A DNA stretch of 50,271 nucleotides from Dehalococcoidia bacterium UBA2991 (GCA_002346645.1 DEAD01000016.1:1-50271), one strand, 5' to 3'. Positions 1 to 9,576 are shown, counted from the stretch's first letter. Translations and numbers: made by a program. The notes: generated from the letters alone by a model not told the origin.

Positions 1-839
1 TCGGGTTGGGGTTCGGGTTGGGGCTCGGGGTTCTGTATCCCAAACTGACTGGTGTCGGCACCTATTAGGGAGGGAAGAGCTTGATTCTCCTCCCCTTCAC
101 CCTCTGGCGCTGCAAAGGGGCTGCGTTCTCGAGATTGAACTCTTCCCCAGACATCCCCCTTGCTGCCCGTTACCAATCTTCCGTCCTCCAGTTCCTCCAC
201 CCGAGATGCCATTTCCATGACGAGTCGGTCATGTGTGCAGGTGATGATCGAAACCCCGCGTTTGCGGCAGATGTCGCGAATTAGAGTAAAGACGGCAGTG
301 GCGGTGGCAGAGTCCAGCTCACCGGTAGGCTCGTCTGCAAGTACTAGGGTGGGTTCGGTGACAAGCGCTCGGGCGATGGCGACGCGTTGCTGCTCGCCGC
401 CGGAGAGCTCGTAAGGTCGGTGGTGTGCCCGCCGCTCGAGTCCGACCAGCTCGAGTACTTCGCGGGCACGAGTGGGTCGCTCACGGTGAACTCCAGCGAT
501 GCGGAGAGGTAGCTCTACGTTCTCCTGGGCAGAGAGCAGGGGTAATAGCCCGAAAGACTGAAAGATAAACCCGAGTTTCTGACGGCGCAGGGTAATTAGC
601 CCTTGCTCCTCCATCGTGTCCACCCGCTGTCCGTCTATCTCAACCTCTCCCGTTGTGGGGCGATCAAGGCCTGCGATGATGTTAAGTAGAGTTGTCTTTC
701 CTGAGCCAGAGCGACCGATAAGGGCCAGAAACTCACCGGGTTCAACGGAGAGGCTAATGTCACGTACTGCCCAAACCTTCTCCGAGTTAAGCTCGAATTG
801 GCGAGACACGTTGCGCAGCTCCACTGAGGTTCCAGCCAT
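1..839 (-). CDS. ABC transporter ATP-binding protein, MacB/LolD type (3' end cut by window edge)
   Basis: Cytoplasmic ATPase expected to drive the neighbouring FtsX-type permeases. Translating from the ATG at 839-837 gives 279 codons with no stop before the edge. Walker A GRSGSGKT lies at about residues 42-49, followed by a FQSFGLLP Q-loop region, the LSGGEQQR signature, the LVLADEPTGELD Walker B and a THD switch histidine, so the ATPase core is complete. LolD/MacB ATPases usually stop at about 220-240 residues. Here an acidic, low-complexity tail continues and ends in repeated Pro-Glu-Pro-Gln units running off the window. The ATG overlaps the upstream ATPase stop by one base (TGATG), indicating translational coupling. 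The true C-terminus is not visible. Confidence 0.9.
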   Translation of the reverse strand, partial: MAGTSVELRNVSRQFELNSEKVWAVRDISLSVEPGEFLALIGRSGSGKTTLLNIIAGLDRPTTGEVEIDGQRVDTMEEQGLITLRRQKLGFIFQSFGLLPLLSAQENVELPLRIAGVHRERPTRAREVLELVGLERRAHHRPYELSGGEQQRVAIARALVTEPTLVLADEPTGELDSATATAVFTLIRDICRKRGVSIITCTHDRLVMEMASRVEELEDGRLVTGSKGDVWGRVQSRERSPFAAPEGEGEENQALPSLIGADTSQFGIQNPEPQPEPQP

Positions 840-1750
840 CAGTTTTCCTCCAGGGGTACCCGCTGAACGCTGTCGGGCAGTACTTCGACCCGTCCCTCTC
901 CCAAGAAGAGCTTGGCCCGTTCGCTGATGCTGAGGCGGTCGAGGAACTCGCGAGGCACCTGTAGGCGACCTGCGGAATCGACTAGAACATATTCGTCATG
1001 AACCACTTGGGTAACGCCGCCTGTTTGCTCAACGCGTCGAAAGATTTCCATACTCGTGCGACCGTCGCGGATGGCTACGACACGGTTCACGCGTGAGGCG
1101 ATCTCAGGGTCGTGTGTGACGATGATGATGGTGACTCCGTAACGTGAATTTAGATCCCCGAGGACCTGGTAAATGCTATCGGCACCGATGGCATCCAGCT
1201 CACCCGTGGGCTCATCAGCTAGGAGAAGGGGTGGACGGTTGGCAAGAGCCACTGCGATGGAAACACGTTGCTGTTCACCGCCTGAGAGCTGTTCTGGATG
1301 GTGATCACTGCGGTTTTCAAGATTCACGGCTGCGAGCAGCTCCATCGCGCGTTCCCGTGCAACTTTCGCCTCCACCCCATCGAGTACTAAGGGAAGCTCG
1401 ATGTTCTGGGTGGCGGTTAAGTAGGGAATAAGGTTGCGGCCGGTCTGCTGCCAGATAAATCCAACCGCACTTCTGCGGTAATTCACTATCTCTGGCTCAG
1501 TCATCGTCAGAAGGTCGCGCCCGCCGACAAAGGCGCGGCCGGCGCTGGGCTGGTCGAGTCCGGCGAGGATGTTGAGCAGAGTGCTCTTGCCTGAGCCCGA
1601 AGCACCGACGATGGCCATGAGTTCACCGCCGCGTACCTTCAGGTCCAGGCCACGGAGAGCGACGACCTCGAGGTCGTCGCTCTTGTGAATTTTGAACAGG
1701 TCTTCGCAGACGATATAGAGGTCTTCAGCAGTTTCGGCGAAGTTAGTCAT
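839..1750 (-). CDS. ABC transporter ATP-binding protein with C-terminal AbrB-like domain
   Basis: Second ATPase of the module, 303 residues. Walker A GASGSGKS is at about 49-56, the WQQ Q-loop at 100-102, the LSGGEQQR signature at 155-162, Walker B LLLADEPTGELD at 175-186 and the switch His at 213. Residues of about 250-293 lie beyond the normal ATPase fold and read like a SpoVT/AbrB swapped-hairpin unit: a VDSAGRLQVPREFL strand-turn-strand, then a short helix and a final strand ending VEVLPD. In the AbrB family this fold mediates dimerisation and DNA binding; whether it binds DNA here is unknown. The gene sits nine bases after the large permease and overlaps the next ATPase by one base. Confidence 0.93.
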   Translation of the reverse strand: MTNFAETAEDLYIVCEDLFKIHKSDDLEVVALRGLDLKVRGGELMAIVGASGSGKSTLLNILAGLDQPSAGRAFVGGRDLLTMTEPEIVNYRRSAVGFIWQQTGRNLIPYLTATQNIELPLVLDGVEAKVARERAMELLAAVNLENRSDHHPEQLSGGEQQRVSIAVALANRPPLLLADEPTGELDAIGADSIYQVLGDLNSRYGVTIIIVTHDPEIASRVNRVVAIRDGRTSMEIFRRVEQTGGVTQVVHDEYVLVDSAGRLQVPREFLDRLSISERAKLFLGEGRVEVLPDSVQRVPLEEN

Positions 1751-1759
1751 GCAGTTGTC

Positions 1760-4700
1760 CTAGAGCTCACCGATACGAAGGGCACGGTGAAGTGCCAGGC
1801 GAGAGTAAAGCCGGGCGAGGGCTGCTACGGTGCCAATGAAAACAAGAGCAAGTAAGCCGTATACGGAGAGCACGGTTTCCCAGCTTACCTGTGAAAGGAG
1901 CGGTGGTACTACGTCGCTACCGTCCTCAGTGAGAGCAAGGGCGCCGATCATGAGGCGGCCAAGAGGGAATCCGAGGGCGGTACCGGCTGCTATGCCAGCT
2001 ACAATCACAAAGAGTTGTTCGAAGGCGACAACCGCCACGATCTGACGTCCTGAGAAGCCCATTGTTCGGAGGATCGCAAACTCCAAGGAACGTGTTTGGG
2101 CAGCTAGGTAGGAGAACACGATGAAGCCGAGGGCTGTTAGCAGAAGAACTGCGCCGAAGGAAAGGAAGAGAATTCCTTCCCAGCTGGCGGCTACAAGCGG
2201 GTCGGAGGATTCTAGCTCTAGGATGGCGGCTTCGTCATATGTTTCCCGAACCCGGATGCCCTGTTCCTCCAGCCACTTACGGTTTAGTTCAATCCCCTCA
2301 ATACTTCCCAGCCAGGCTTCGTTCACGGCGATGCTTCCCGCCACTAAGGGAAGCCCAGCGGCGATTCTGCGCAGGTTCGTGAGGTCGGCAACAATTAGGT
2401 GGTCACGCTCGCTCGGATAGAAACCGGGGAAGAGCTTGAAGACGCCTGTAATCTCCGCGGTAAGCATCTGGCGATTTACCCGCAGAGGAATCTTTTCGCC
2501 CAGGGTGGCATCGATGGCGTTTAGAAAAGACTCGCTGGCGAGTATGGGAAGAGGCTCGGAGGGGCGGCGCAGGCGAATTCCCACTGCACTGGTAGTGAAA
2601 CTGTCGTAGTTGAAACTGATTTGTGCGGCATATTGGCCGCGTTCACCACCCACCTCTGCTCGGGTAACCGTTGCCTGCGAGGTCCCGGCGGCCCCTGTGA
2701 TGGACTGGTATCGGTCAAGGGATTCGAAAGATTCGACAACGACCGCATCTTCTGCCTCCCCGCCTTCGGGATACGCAACCAGATGATCTACTACAGCAGA
2801 GATGCGGCCTGGGGCAGCTGCGAAACGGCGAATGCTGAGAAAGAAGGACTCGACTTCAAGAGGAGTGTCGAGGGCAGGGGGGTTGTCGCGGGGCATGTAG
2901 GGGCGGGAAAGGTCGAAGATGTAAAGAAGCCACTCACCATCTTTTTGCACAGGGTCTGGTAGTGCTCGGTACTCGTAGATCTGGCCGTGGCTATCCCTTA
3001 AGCGGATACCGGGCTGGGCAGCTCGGGCGGGGAGGGAGAGGCGTGTCCAAATGCCAAGGGCCTGCGAGCCGGGAGGAATCAAAGCGCCAGCGGGCAAGTT
3101 CGTCTCCTCCTGGGACTGGAGGCTTTTAACCATTGACTCAAGGTCTCCTCCGAAATCATTTCTCCAGAAAGCGACACTTGAGAAGCTTTCGGTCACCCCC
3201 AGGAGTTCCGCACCAACTGAGCGGCCAACATCAGGGACAAAGCTCACCTCAAGACGAGCCGCTGCGCTGGTCTGCCCAAGTCCATTTATGGAATCCAGGG
3301 CTTCCTCCATCTCTGCAGGAGAGAGGTGGGCGGGTGAACTGATATCTACAAGGCGCCCAGGAGCCCCGGCTTCATAGGCAGAGCGCTCTTCGAAGCTACG
3401 TTCTAATGTGGCCCGGAAGCCCGCTGCAAACATGCCCACGGAGGTCGCTAATAGGAGCAAAAGGATGAGGCGGCTGTAGTGAAGAGGGTTTCTCACCATT
3501 CGCCAGAGACCGAGCAGGATGGTTGCCCCGCTGAGTCCCTGCAGGCCCCAGGAGGCCACTCGTAGGACTACAGGAAACAGTCGCAGGAAGATGAGTGCAA
3601 TCATCAGCATGAAGAGCGCAGGTGAGACGAGCAGAAGTGGATCTGCTGAAAGGTCGCCAAAAAGGCTTTCAGTTACAAATGAGCCACGCTGGCGGAGCTG
3701 ATAGAAGAGGTAGGCGCCCACGCCTACAAGCACCAGGTCGAGGTAGTAACGCAGGAAGAGGGGTTGTTTTGCTGGTCGAGCAAGGCTCTGCTTGTACTGC
3801 ACGATGCTGGCTCTGGAGGCTCGGTAAGCGGGCCAAAGTAGGGCCCCGAGCGCGAGTAGGCCTCCGAGGGCAGCCATGCCGAATGCCTCGGCAGTAAGAG
3901 TGACCTGCAGAAGATTGCCCTGGCTAAGGTCTGAGAATGGTGGAGTTGGACCGAGGAGGCGGATCACCCCTGCTGCCAGCAGGGGTCCGAGAACGACCGC
4001 GAAGAGAGTGAGAGCCAATCCCTCAATTAGGTAGATAGTCATGATCTGGCCAAGACCCGCCCCTCGACTCTTCAAGAGCGCGATCTCTCCAGATTGTCGC
4101 TCTACAAGCATGGTCGCTACTAGAACGAGGTAATAAAGGGCGATGCCGACAATTAATAGCATTAGGGCGAATAGTGGGAGTCGAGTGAAGAAGAGCTTCT
4201 CCTGGTACTCCGCAATTACGCTGGGGAGCTCCGACCTAAGCAAAGACTGTTCTAGTTGCGTGCTAATAGCATGGTCGAGAGCGCGAAGATTCCGCTCGAC
4301 CTGCTCGGCGTTGCGGTTGTTGACGCGACTAATATCGATGAAGGCATATGTCTCAAAGGTACCGTCGATTGAGGGAAGGTAAGGGGCGATAACATCGACG
4401 AAAGTGCGCTCGTCGATGATGAAGGGGAAAGTAGGCCAACGTGTTTTGTCGACCACTAAGCGGTGCGCGTTGCCGAACCAGTAGTCCTCGGTGGGGTCGT
4501 TCGGCTCAACAAGCCCGACGATTTTGATTTCGATGGGGTCTATGTCCTCCCGCCAGAAGGGATGGAGATCAAAAGTTTCGCCAAGCCCGACGCCGAGCTG
4601 CTGTGCAGTGGTGGCACTTACCCAGACATCGATGCGGGGGCGCTGGGAGAGGTCAGTGGTGGTTGGGGAGGAGGAAGTGGGTTGACCCTGGACAAGAGTG

Positions 4701-5122
4701 ATGTGCTCGCCCACATCTGAGAAGAAGAGGAAATGTGCGCGGGCCCGTAATTCGTCGTCACGGTCCACAGGTTGACCTGGGTTGGTCAAGAAAAATGTTG
4801 AAGAGCGGGTGAAGAGTCCAGTGTCCTCGATAAGGTTTCCGGCATAGCGTCGGAAGAGGGACATGGTTGTGTCTCGACGATCTTTGTAGACGTCAGGTTC
4901 ACCAGGCTGCGTATGGCTAATGACCTTAAGGTCGAGAGTAAGTGATTCCTGTTGGCGGAGAGTGAAGCGGAGACCAAGATCACGGACGGCGTCGGAATAA
5001 AGGATCACGCTGGACATTAGGGCCGAGGCGAGAACCATGCCGAAGACGACTGTGGTCAGCAGTCGCCAGTTGGCGAGGCTCCGCTGGGCGACTATCCGCA
5101 GGAGGGTGGCGGAGCTGATCAT
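1760..5122 (-). CDS. Large FtsX/MacB-like ABC transporter permease
   Basis: Integral membrane permease of 1120 residues with two FtsX-type cores. An N-terminal span (about 20-42) is followed by a long extracytoplasmic domain. The first three- to four-helix FtsX core begins around residue 310 and includes the loop VERQSGEIALLKSRGAG typical of this family. A central membrane block near 455-580 leads to a second large outside domain, then the C-terminal FtsX core after about residue 1000 with LEFAILRTMGFSGRQI. Such permeases move lipoproteins, peptides or other amphiphiles, or transmit mechanical signals; the substrate here cannot be told. It is first in the operon with the two ATPases and is paralogous to the divergent permease at 5378-8731. 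No clear Shine-Dalgarno precedes the ATG. Confidence 0.9.
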   Translation of the reverse strand: MISSATLLRIVAQRSLANWRLLTTVVFGMVLASALMSSVILYSDAVRDLGLRFTLRQQESLTLDLKVISHTQPGEPDVYKDRRDTTMSLFRRYAGNLIEDTGLFTRSSTFFLTNPGQPVDRDDELRARAHFLFFSDVGEHITLVQGQPTSSSPTTTDLSQRPRIDVWVSATTAQQLGVGLGETFDLHPFWREDIDPIEIKIVGLVEPNDPTEDYWFGNAHRLVVDKTRWPTFPFIIDERTFVDVIAPYLPSIDGTFETYAFIDISRVNNRNAEQVERNLRALDHAISTQLEQSLLRSELPSVIAEYQEKLFFTRLPLFALMLLIVGIALYYLVLVATMLVERQSGEIALLKSRGAGLGQIMTIYLIEGLALTLFAVVLGPLLAAGVIRLLGPTPPFSDLSQGNLLQVTLTAEAFGMAALGGLLALGALLWPAYRASRASIVQYKQSLARPAKQPLFLRYYLDLVLVGVGAYLFYQLRQRGSFVTESLFGDLSADPLLLVSPALFMLMIALIFLRLFPVVLRVASWGLQGLSGATILLGLWRMVRNPLHYSRLILLLLLATSVGMFAAGFRATLERSFEERSAYEAGAPGRLVDISSPAHLSPAEMEEALDSINGLGQTSAAARLEVSFVPDVGRSVGAELLGVTESFSSVAFWRNDFGGDLESMVKSLQSQEETNLPAGALIPPGSQALGIWTRLSLPARAAQPGIRLRDSHGQIYEYRALPDPVQKDGEWLLYIFDLSRPYMPRDNPPALDTPLEVESFFLSIRRFAAAPGRISAVVDHLVAYPEGGEAEDAVVVESFESLDRYQSITGAAGTSQATVTRAEVGGERGQYAAQISFNYDSFTTSAVGIRLRRPSEPLPILASESFLNAIDATLGEKIPLRVNRQMLTAEITGVFKLFPGFYPSERDHLIVADLTNLRRIAAGLPLVAGSIAVNEAWLGSIEGIELNRKWLEEQGIRVRETYDEAAILELESSDPLVAASWEGILFLSFGAVLLLTALGFIVFSYLAAQTRSLEFAILRTMGFSGRQIVAVVAFEQLFVIVAGIAAGTALGFPLGRLMIGALALTEDGSDVVPPLLSQVSWETVLSVYGLLALVFIGTVAALARLYSRLALHRALRIGEL

Positions 5123-5377
5123 GGGTGTCTGGCCAGCGTACAGGAGAGTGCCACGCTAAGACTCCCATCGTTCAGGTGCTGGCCGAGTTCGCCAAGTTGC
5201 GGGCGATTCACATTGAGCCTGAGAAAACCCCGTGAGTTGGCCAATATGTGTCGATTGACGGGGAACTGTGGTCTCAGTTGGCAGGGGTACCTTCGCCGTC
5301 AGTGAAGCGGTTGTCAATTAAAAACTTAGCTGTTCAGCAAGCGCATGTGGGGTCGAGACCGCTACCCTCTTGTAGGT

Positions 5378-8300
5378 ATGGGGAATGTAGCTGTTCTCTG
5401 GAAGTTGTTGCTAAGCCACGGCGCAGCCAATTGGCGCATGCTCGCTGTGCTTGCTCTAGGCGTGTTGGTTTCTTCCACACTGCTGGCAAGTGCACCTATA
5501 TATGCGCGCGCTATGGCCGATCTCGGCCTCAAGTTCAGCGTCCGGGATGAGCTCCGGGGTGCACCTTCCATCGGCGCTGGTATTGAAGCCCAGCAACTTG
5601 CCACTCCTGATTCCCTCGCTATACGTGAAGCCGTCGAGCAGCGGATTGGCGAGCGCCTTGGTTGGTTTGCGTCCGAGCGCTCCATCATCTTGGAGTCGGC
5701 TCGGCTTACCATTGGAGAGACAGGGAGCGAGCCTCGCGAACGGACCACATTGGGGTTGCTCTATGCCATCGAAGGCTTTGAGCGGCACGTTTCATTGGAG
5801 AAGGGGCATCTGCCGGTCCCTGGCGACCCCGACGGCCCCTTACAGGTCGCCATGGGCGCTCGGGCGGCCTCTATAGCTCGCCTGGATCCGGGCGACCATT
5901 TCCTACTGGTCGAGGAGCTCGACACCTGTGATCGCATAATTCCAGAGACCGAGCTGGAACCACAGCCCCCCTGCGATCTCACAGCTATCGTCCGCTATTC
6001 AGTACCGGCTGTACTCACGGGGATAATTGCGATTGAGGACCCTGACGCCTCGTTCTGGGCGGCTGCTAGTGACCGCTATGTCCTCCCAAGGGCACCATTG
6101 GTGGATTCAGGTCTTGTCCTGCCAATGGTGGCGCATGTCGACTCAGTTCTGGGAGAGCTGGCAACTAGTTATCCGGGGCAACGCCTCAGCTTGCGGTGGA
6201 ACATCCTGGCGGATATTGACCGCCTCGATCAGGGCAACTTTCAGCGGGCCCGCGAGGATATCCTTGGGCTAAACGAGGATCTGCGGGCCTACAGCGGCTA
6301 TGCCACTAGCGCTCTTACGCTCTCCCTCGAGGCTTTTGGTAGGAGCGCGGACTTTCAGCGGGCACCGCTCACTATCTTGCTAATCCAGATTGCGGCGATT
6401 GCCCTTTTCTATGTGGCGCTTATCTCTGTGGCAGTAGTCGAGCGGCAAGGTGAGGAAATTGCTCTGTTGCGTGGACGGGGAGCGACCACTTCCCAGGTCG
6501 TTGCCCTCTATGCACTCGAAGGGCTTGCGCTGGGTCTCCCTGCCATCCTCGTCGCTCCCTTCATTGCTGGTGGAGTGACGGCACTATTGGGCTTAACGCC
6601 TGTTTTCAGTGAAATTTCCGGAGGAGAGTTACTTCCTGTCTCCTTTGAACTGCTTGCGTTCCCCTTGGCGGCGCTCGGAGCTGCTCTATCTATCATTGCA
6701 CTGACAGCGCCGGCTTTGGCGGTGGCCCGCCGTGGCCTGCAGGGCCAGCGGCGCGTAATAGCACGCCCTGGCCTCGGGCTAATTCAGCGGTATTACCTCG
6801 ACGTGGTGTTGGTAGGTTTTGCTCTCCTTGCGTTGTGGGAGCTGAATGAACGTAATTCTGTATACACACCTTCCTCGACAGGTGGTGTCTCTAGCGACCC
6901 CCTCCTGCTCGCCTCCCCGGCACTCATCATCGCGGCGGCGGCGGCTGTATTGGCGCGGTTTTATCCGATTGCACTTCGAATAATGGAGCCGATTGTTGTT
7001 CGGGTGGCTGGGGTCTCGGTAGCTATGGGGTTTTGGCAATTGGTTCGGCGGCCTGGCCCATATACCTTACTTGTCCTGCTGCTGATGATGGCAATGGCTG
7101 TGGGGGTTTTCGCAGCCAGCTATACAAGTACTACCGAACGATCATATGAAGACCGCGCGCGCTTCGCGGCAGGCGTGGAGCTGCGGGCGACAGCCAGCGA
7201 TGTGATCTTCCTGCCTGCGGATCCCACGAAACTAGAGGCGGAAATCGATGCTTTCGAGGGCGTTGGAGATGTATCCGCAGTGCTGCGGTTGGATGGGGCT
7301 ATAGCTACGCCCAACAGTTCAGATCCAGAGGTTGCTGTACTCGCAGTTTCTGAGGGGGTGGGCGATCTCCTTTGGTGGCGTGATGATTTCGCCGACCAGC
7401 CTCTGGAGAACCTACTTAGTCGTGTGGATAACCGGGAAATCCTGCAGGGCATACCAATTACACAGGGGGCCGTTGAGCTCTCAGTTTGGGTAAATCCAGC
7501 GCTGGAACGGCCGTCGGTGACACTGTGGGCTCGGGTTCGTGATGCCTCCGGCCGCCACGAACTTTTGCCCTTCGCAAAGCTCGAATTCCGCGGCTGGCAG
7601 GAGCTGAGAGCCCCGATTGAGAGCTCTGGCTTCCGACCGCTCGAGGAGCCGCTTTCGTTGATTGCCCTCATCCTGACGGAGCCGATGAATCAGTTCAATG
7701 CCAGCGACGAACCTGTCTTCATCGACGATCTTTCCGAGGTAGATGGGAATGGGACCCTCAATTTACTGGAAGGCTTTGAAGGGTTGGTGAGCTGGGAACC
7801 GATCCCAAGTGCGGAGCGGATTACCGATAGCCTGCAGCTTAGTGGTGAAGAAGTGCACTCTGGTACCCAAGCAGCGCGCCTTGGGTTTCGCAGGGGGACC
7901 ACTGGCCAACGTCGTGGGCTCTTTCCAGCGGACAGGGGAATTCCTCTGCCTCTTCTTGCGAGCGAAGCTTTCCTTGAACAGAACCGCCTAGAGATCGGTG
8001 ATAAGGATCTCCTTGATATCGATGGGATCATAGTGCCGTTCGTGGTTCGTGGCTCGTATGAACGGTTCCCTACTCTACCGGCCAACGAAGGCCCCTCCGT
8101 AGTGCTCGGTCGTGATCAGCTGTTGCGTTGGGGCTACATGGTTAGCACGGTTCCGCGTGATCTTTCCCGCGCAAATGAAGTGTGGCTGGATGTAGTGGAT
8201 GATGCTGATCGCAAGCTGATTGTGGAAACCCTGCGAGATCTGGGCCTCCGCAGGGTTGTTGATCAGGATGCAACGCTCGCATTGGTGCGGTCGAATCCCC

Positions 8301-8731
8301 TCATTGCTGCAAGTGGGACTGGCATTCTCGTGGTGTCCTTCGTTGCGACCCTAGTATTAGTTGCAGTAGCGCTGCTGGTCTCTTTATGGATGGCAATTCA
8401 GCGGAGGCGGGTTGAGTTGGCCGTCCTTGGCGCGATCGGGTTAACCCGGCGCCAGGTGATGGCTGTACTTGGGCTGGAATACGCCGTTGTGGGGGTATTG
8501 GGTGTAACGGCTGGGGTGTTGGTAGGCCAGTTTGTAGGAAGGCGCATGCTGTCCTTCCTTGATGTGACTGAGGCAGGCCTTCCTGTGGAGCCCGGCTTTG
8601 TGTTGCAAACGGAGTGGACGATTGTGGTGGTAGGTGCTGCTGTAGTAGCTGCCATCTTCGGCATCGCTCTCGTGGTCGCTGTCCGGGCCCTTGGTCGAAC
8701 TTCAGATGCGGCAGTGTTGCGCACAGATTAG
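5378..8731 (+). CDS. Large FtsX/MacB-like ABC transporter permease, divergent paralogue
   Basis: 1117 residues from the ATG at 5378. An in-frame ATG at 5345 would add 11 residues. I prefer 5378 because the N-terminus then lines up with the paralogue at 1760-5122: both place an (A)ANWR motif about 17 residues from Met and continue into the first membrane span and a shared DLGL(K/R)F segment. The layout repeats that of the paralogue: outside domain, FtsX core with VERQGEEIALLRGRGAT, central membrane block, second outside domain, and C-terminal core with RVELAVLGAIGLTRRQ. It is transcribed away from the ATPase operon but has no ATPase of its own in view, so it probably shares those ATPases. Confidence 0.9.
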   Translation: MGNVAVLWKLLLSHGAANWRMLAVLALGVLVSSTLLASAPIYARAMADLGLKFSVRDELRGAPSIGAGIEAQQLATPDSLAIREAVEQRIGERLGWFASERSIILESARLTIGETGSEPRERTTLGLLYAIEGFERHVSLEKGHLPVPGDPDGPLQVAMGARAASIARLDPGDHFLLVEELDTCDRIIPETELEPQPPCDLTAIVRYSVPAVLTGIIAIEDPDASFWAAASDRYVLPRAPLVDSGLVLPMVAHVDSVLGELATSYPGQRLSLRWNILADIDRLDQGNFQRAREDILGLNEDLRAYSGYATSALTLSLEAFGRSADFQRAPLTILLIQIAAIALFYVALISVAVVERQGEEIALLRGRGATTSQVVALYALEGLALGLPAILVAPFIAGGVTALLGLTPVFSEISGGELLPVSFELLAFPLAALGAALSIIALTAPALAVARRGLQGQRRVIARPGLGLIQRYYLDVVLVGFALLALWELNERNSVYTPSSTGGVSSDPLLLASPALIIAAAAAVLARFYPIALRIMEPIVVRVAGVSVAMGFWQLVRRPGPYTLLVLLLMMAMAVGVFAASYTSTTERSYEDRARFAAGVELRATASDVIFLPADPTKLEAEIDAFEGVGDVSAVLRLDGAIATPNSSDPEVAVLAVSEGVGDLLWWRDDFADQPLENLLSRVDNREILQGIPITQGAVELSVWVNPALERPSVTLWARVRDASGRHELLPFAKLEFRGWQELRAPIESSGFRPLEEPLSLIALILTEPMNQFNASDEPVFIDDLSEVDGNGTLNLLEGFEGLVSWEPIPSAERITDSLQLSGEEVHSGTQAARLGFRRGTTGQRRGLFPADRGIPLPLLASEAFLEQNRLEIGDKDLLDIDGIIVPFVVRGSYERFPTLPANEGPSVVLGRDQLLRWGYMVSTVPRDLSRANEVWLDVVDDADRKLIVETLRDLGLRRVVDQDATLALVRSNPLIAASGTGILVVSFVATLVLVAVALLVSLWMAIQRRRVELAVLGAIGLTRRQVMAVLGLEYAVVGVLGVTAGVLVGQFVGRRMLSFLDVTEAGLPVEPGFVLQTEWTIVVVGAAVVAAIFGIALVVAVRALGRTSDAAVLRTD

Positions 8732-8744
8732 GAGGACTAAGTTA

Positions 8745-8804
8745 ATGCCAAGCTTCGGGAAGTTGCTTCGCGAGCGAGCGCTACTTTTTCCTGTATTCAA
8801 CTAG
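8745..8804 (+). CDS. Possible 19-residue peptide after the permease
   Basis: A perfect AGGAGG (8730-8735) overlaps the permease stop, and nine bases later an ATG opens a 19-codon frame ending in TAG at 8802. The predicted peptide begins MPSFGKLLRERALL and is basic and amphipathic. It overlaps the last bases of the convergent gene ending at 8801. The ribosome-binding site is far better than most in this window, but so short a frame could arise by chance. Confidence 0.25.
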   Translation: MPSFGKLLRERALLFPVFN

Positions 8805-9538
8805 CGAGCGCCCTGGGGGGCAATGAGGATTGCCTGGGCCCGGGCTGGGCTAGCTCCGGCAGGTGCGTGAAACGCGAAGCGGTCCCCGTCCGCGATAGGG
8901 GAATCGTAGGCCTCGATGAAGAACAGGGGTATGCCTGAGTAGATCTGCACCAGGATTGGCCCGTCGGGCCCTGCCAAGGAGACTTCCGTACGGTTGGCAT
9001 CAGGGAAAAAGGTGATGGACTCCACGGGCCCCCAAAGGATGATGCGGTGATTGGGATTAATAAGGAGCTCTGCGCCCGTAAATCCACCGGCAGATTGCGG
9101 AAGGCCATCTGCCTGACTCGTGACTGGTTCCCGGATAGCGATGACCTGGCGAATAACGAAGTTGCGAACAGGATCCGGCTCCCCGATGAAAGTGAGTGAG
9201 GTTCCAGGCTCGATGTCCGCAGGGCGGCCAGCAACAAAGCCTTCTAGGGTTACTCCATCAGCGAGTTCTATGGTAAGTGCCTCGCCATCTATGTTTGCGG
9301 GCAGGATGGTGAGCGAAGTGCCGTTTGCTTCGCGCACATCGAACACAGCGGCAGGTTGAGAGGTTGGGGGCTTTTTAAACGCAGAGACTTCTGCGGGAGG
9401 GTCACTCCCGGCTGACTGAGAAAAAACGAAAGCTAACACTCCGCCCGCAATCAGCAATGCTAGCAAGAGGCATGCTGCCACTATGGGAGCGAACAAGCGG
9501 TTTCGCACAGGTGCCGTCAGGTGTTGTTGGAAGCCCAC
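8801..9538 (-). CDS. Membrane-anchored protein of unknown function
   Basis: 245 residues from a GTG start. A short basic N-terminus leads to one hydrophobic segment (about 17-40), then a Ser/Pro-rich linker and two similar beta-rich stretches (about 65-135 and 150-240). Each reads as small barrel-like strands ending in phrases such as GTSLTFIGEPDP and GDRFAFHAPAG. The repeated 'value tied to potential/limit' strand pattern resembles DUF5666-like OB-type modules, but I cannot name a family. The protein should face the outside of the cell. The start lacks a Shine-Dalgarno and has TATCAT six bases upstream. It is convergent with the permease at 5378-8731. Confidence 0.7.
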   Translation of the reverse strand: MGFQQHLTAPVRNRLFAPIVAACLLLALLIAGGVLAFVFSQSAGSDPPAEVSAFKKPPTSQPAAVFDVREANGTSLTILPANIDGEALTIELADGVTLEGFVAGRPADIEPGTSLTFIGEPDPVRNFVIRQVIAIREPVTSQADGLPQSAGGFTGAELLINPNHRIILWGPVESITFFPDANRTEVSLAGPDGPILVQIYSGIPLFFIEAYDSPIADGDRFAFHAPAGASPARAQAILIAPQGAR

Positions 9539-9544
9539 GGGTGC

Positions 9545-9550
9545 ATGATA
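9545..9550 (-). promoter_or_regulatory. Candidate -10 element, leaderless start of the 9538 gene
   Basis: TATCAT (5 of 6 to TATAAT) on the minus strand, six bases before the GTG at 9538. No purine-rich ribosome site is present, so transcription would start at or next to the start codon. Confidence 0.4.
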
Positions 9551-9576
9551 GAGGGCAAGCTCGCTTCGTCGATCTA

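Noticed and set aside
8771..8812. Repeated AGCGAGCGC words as a terminator stem
   Set aside because: The copies are in direct, not inverted, orientation and cannot form a hairpin.
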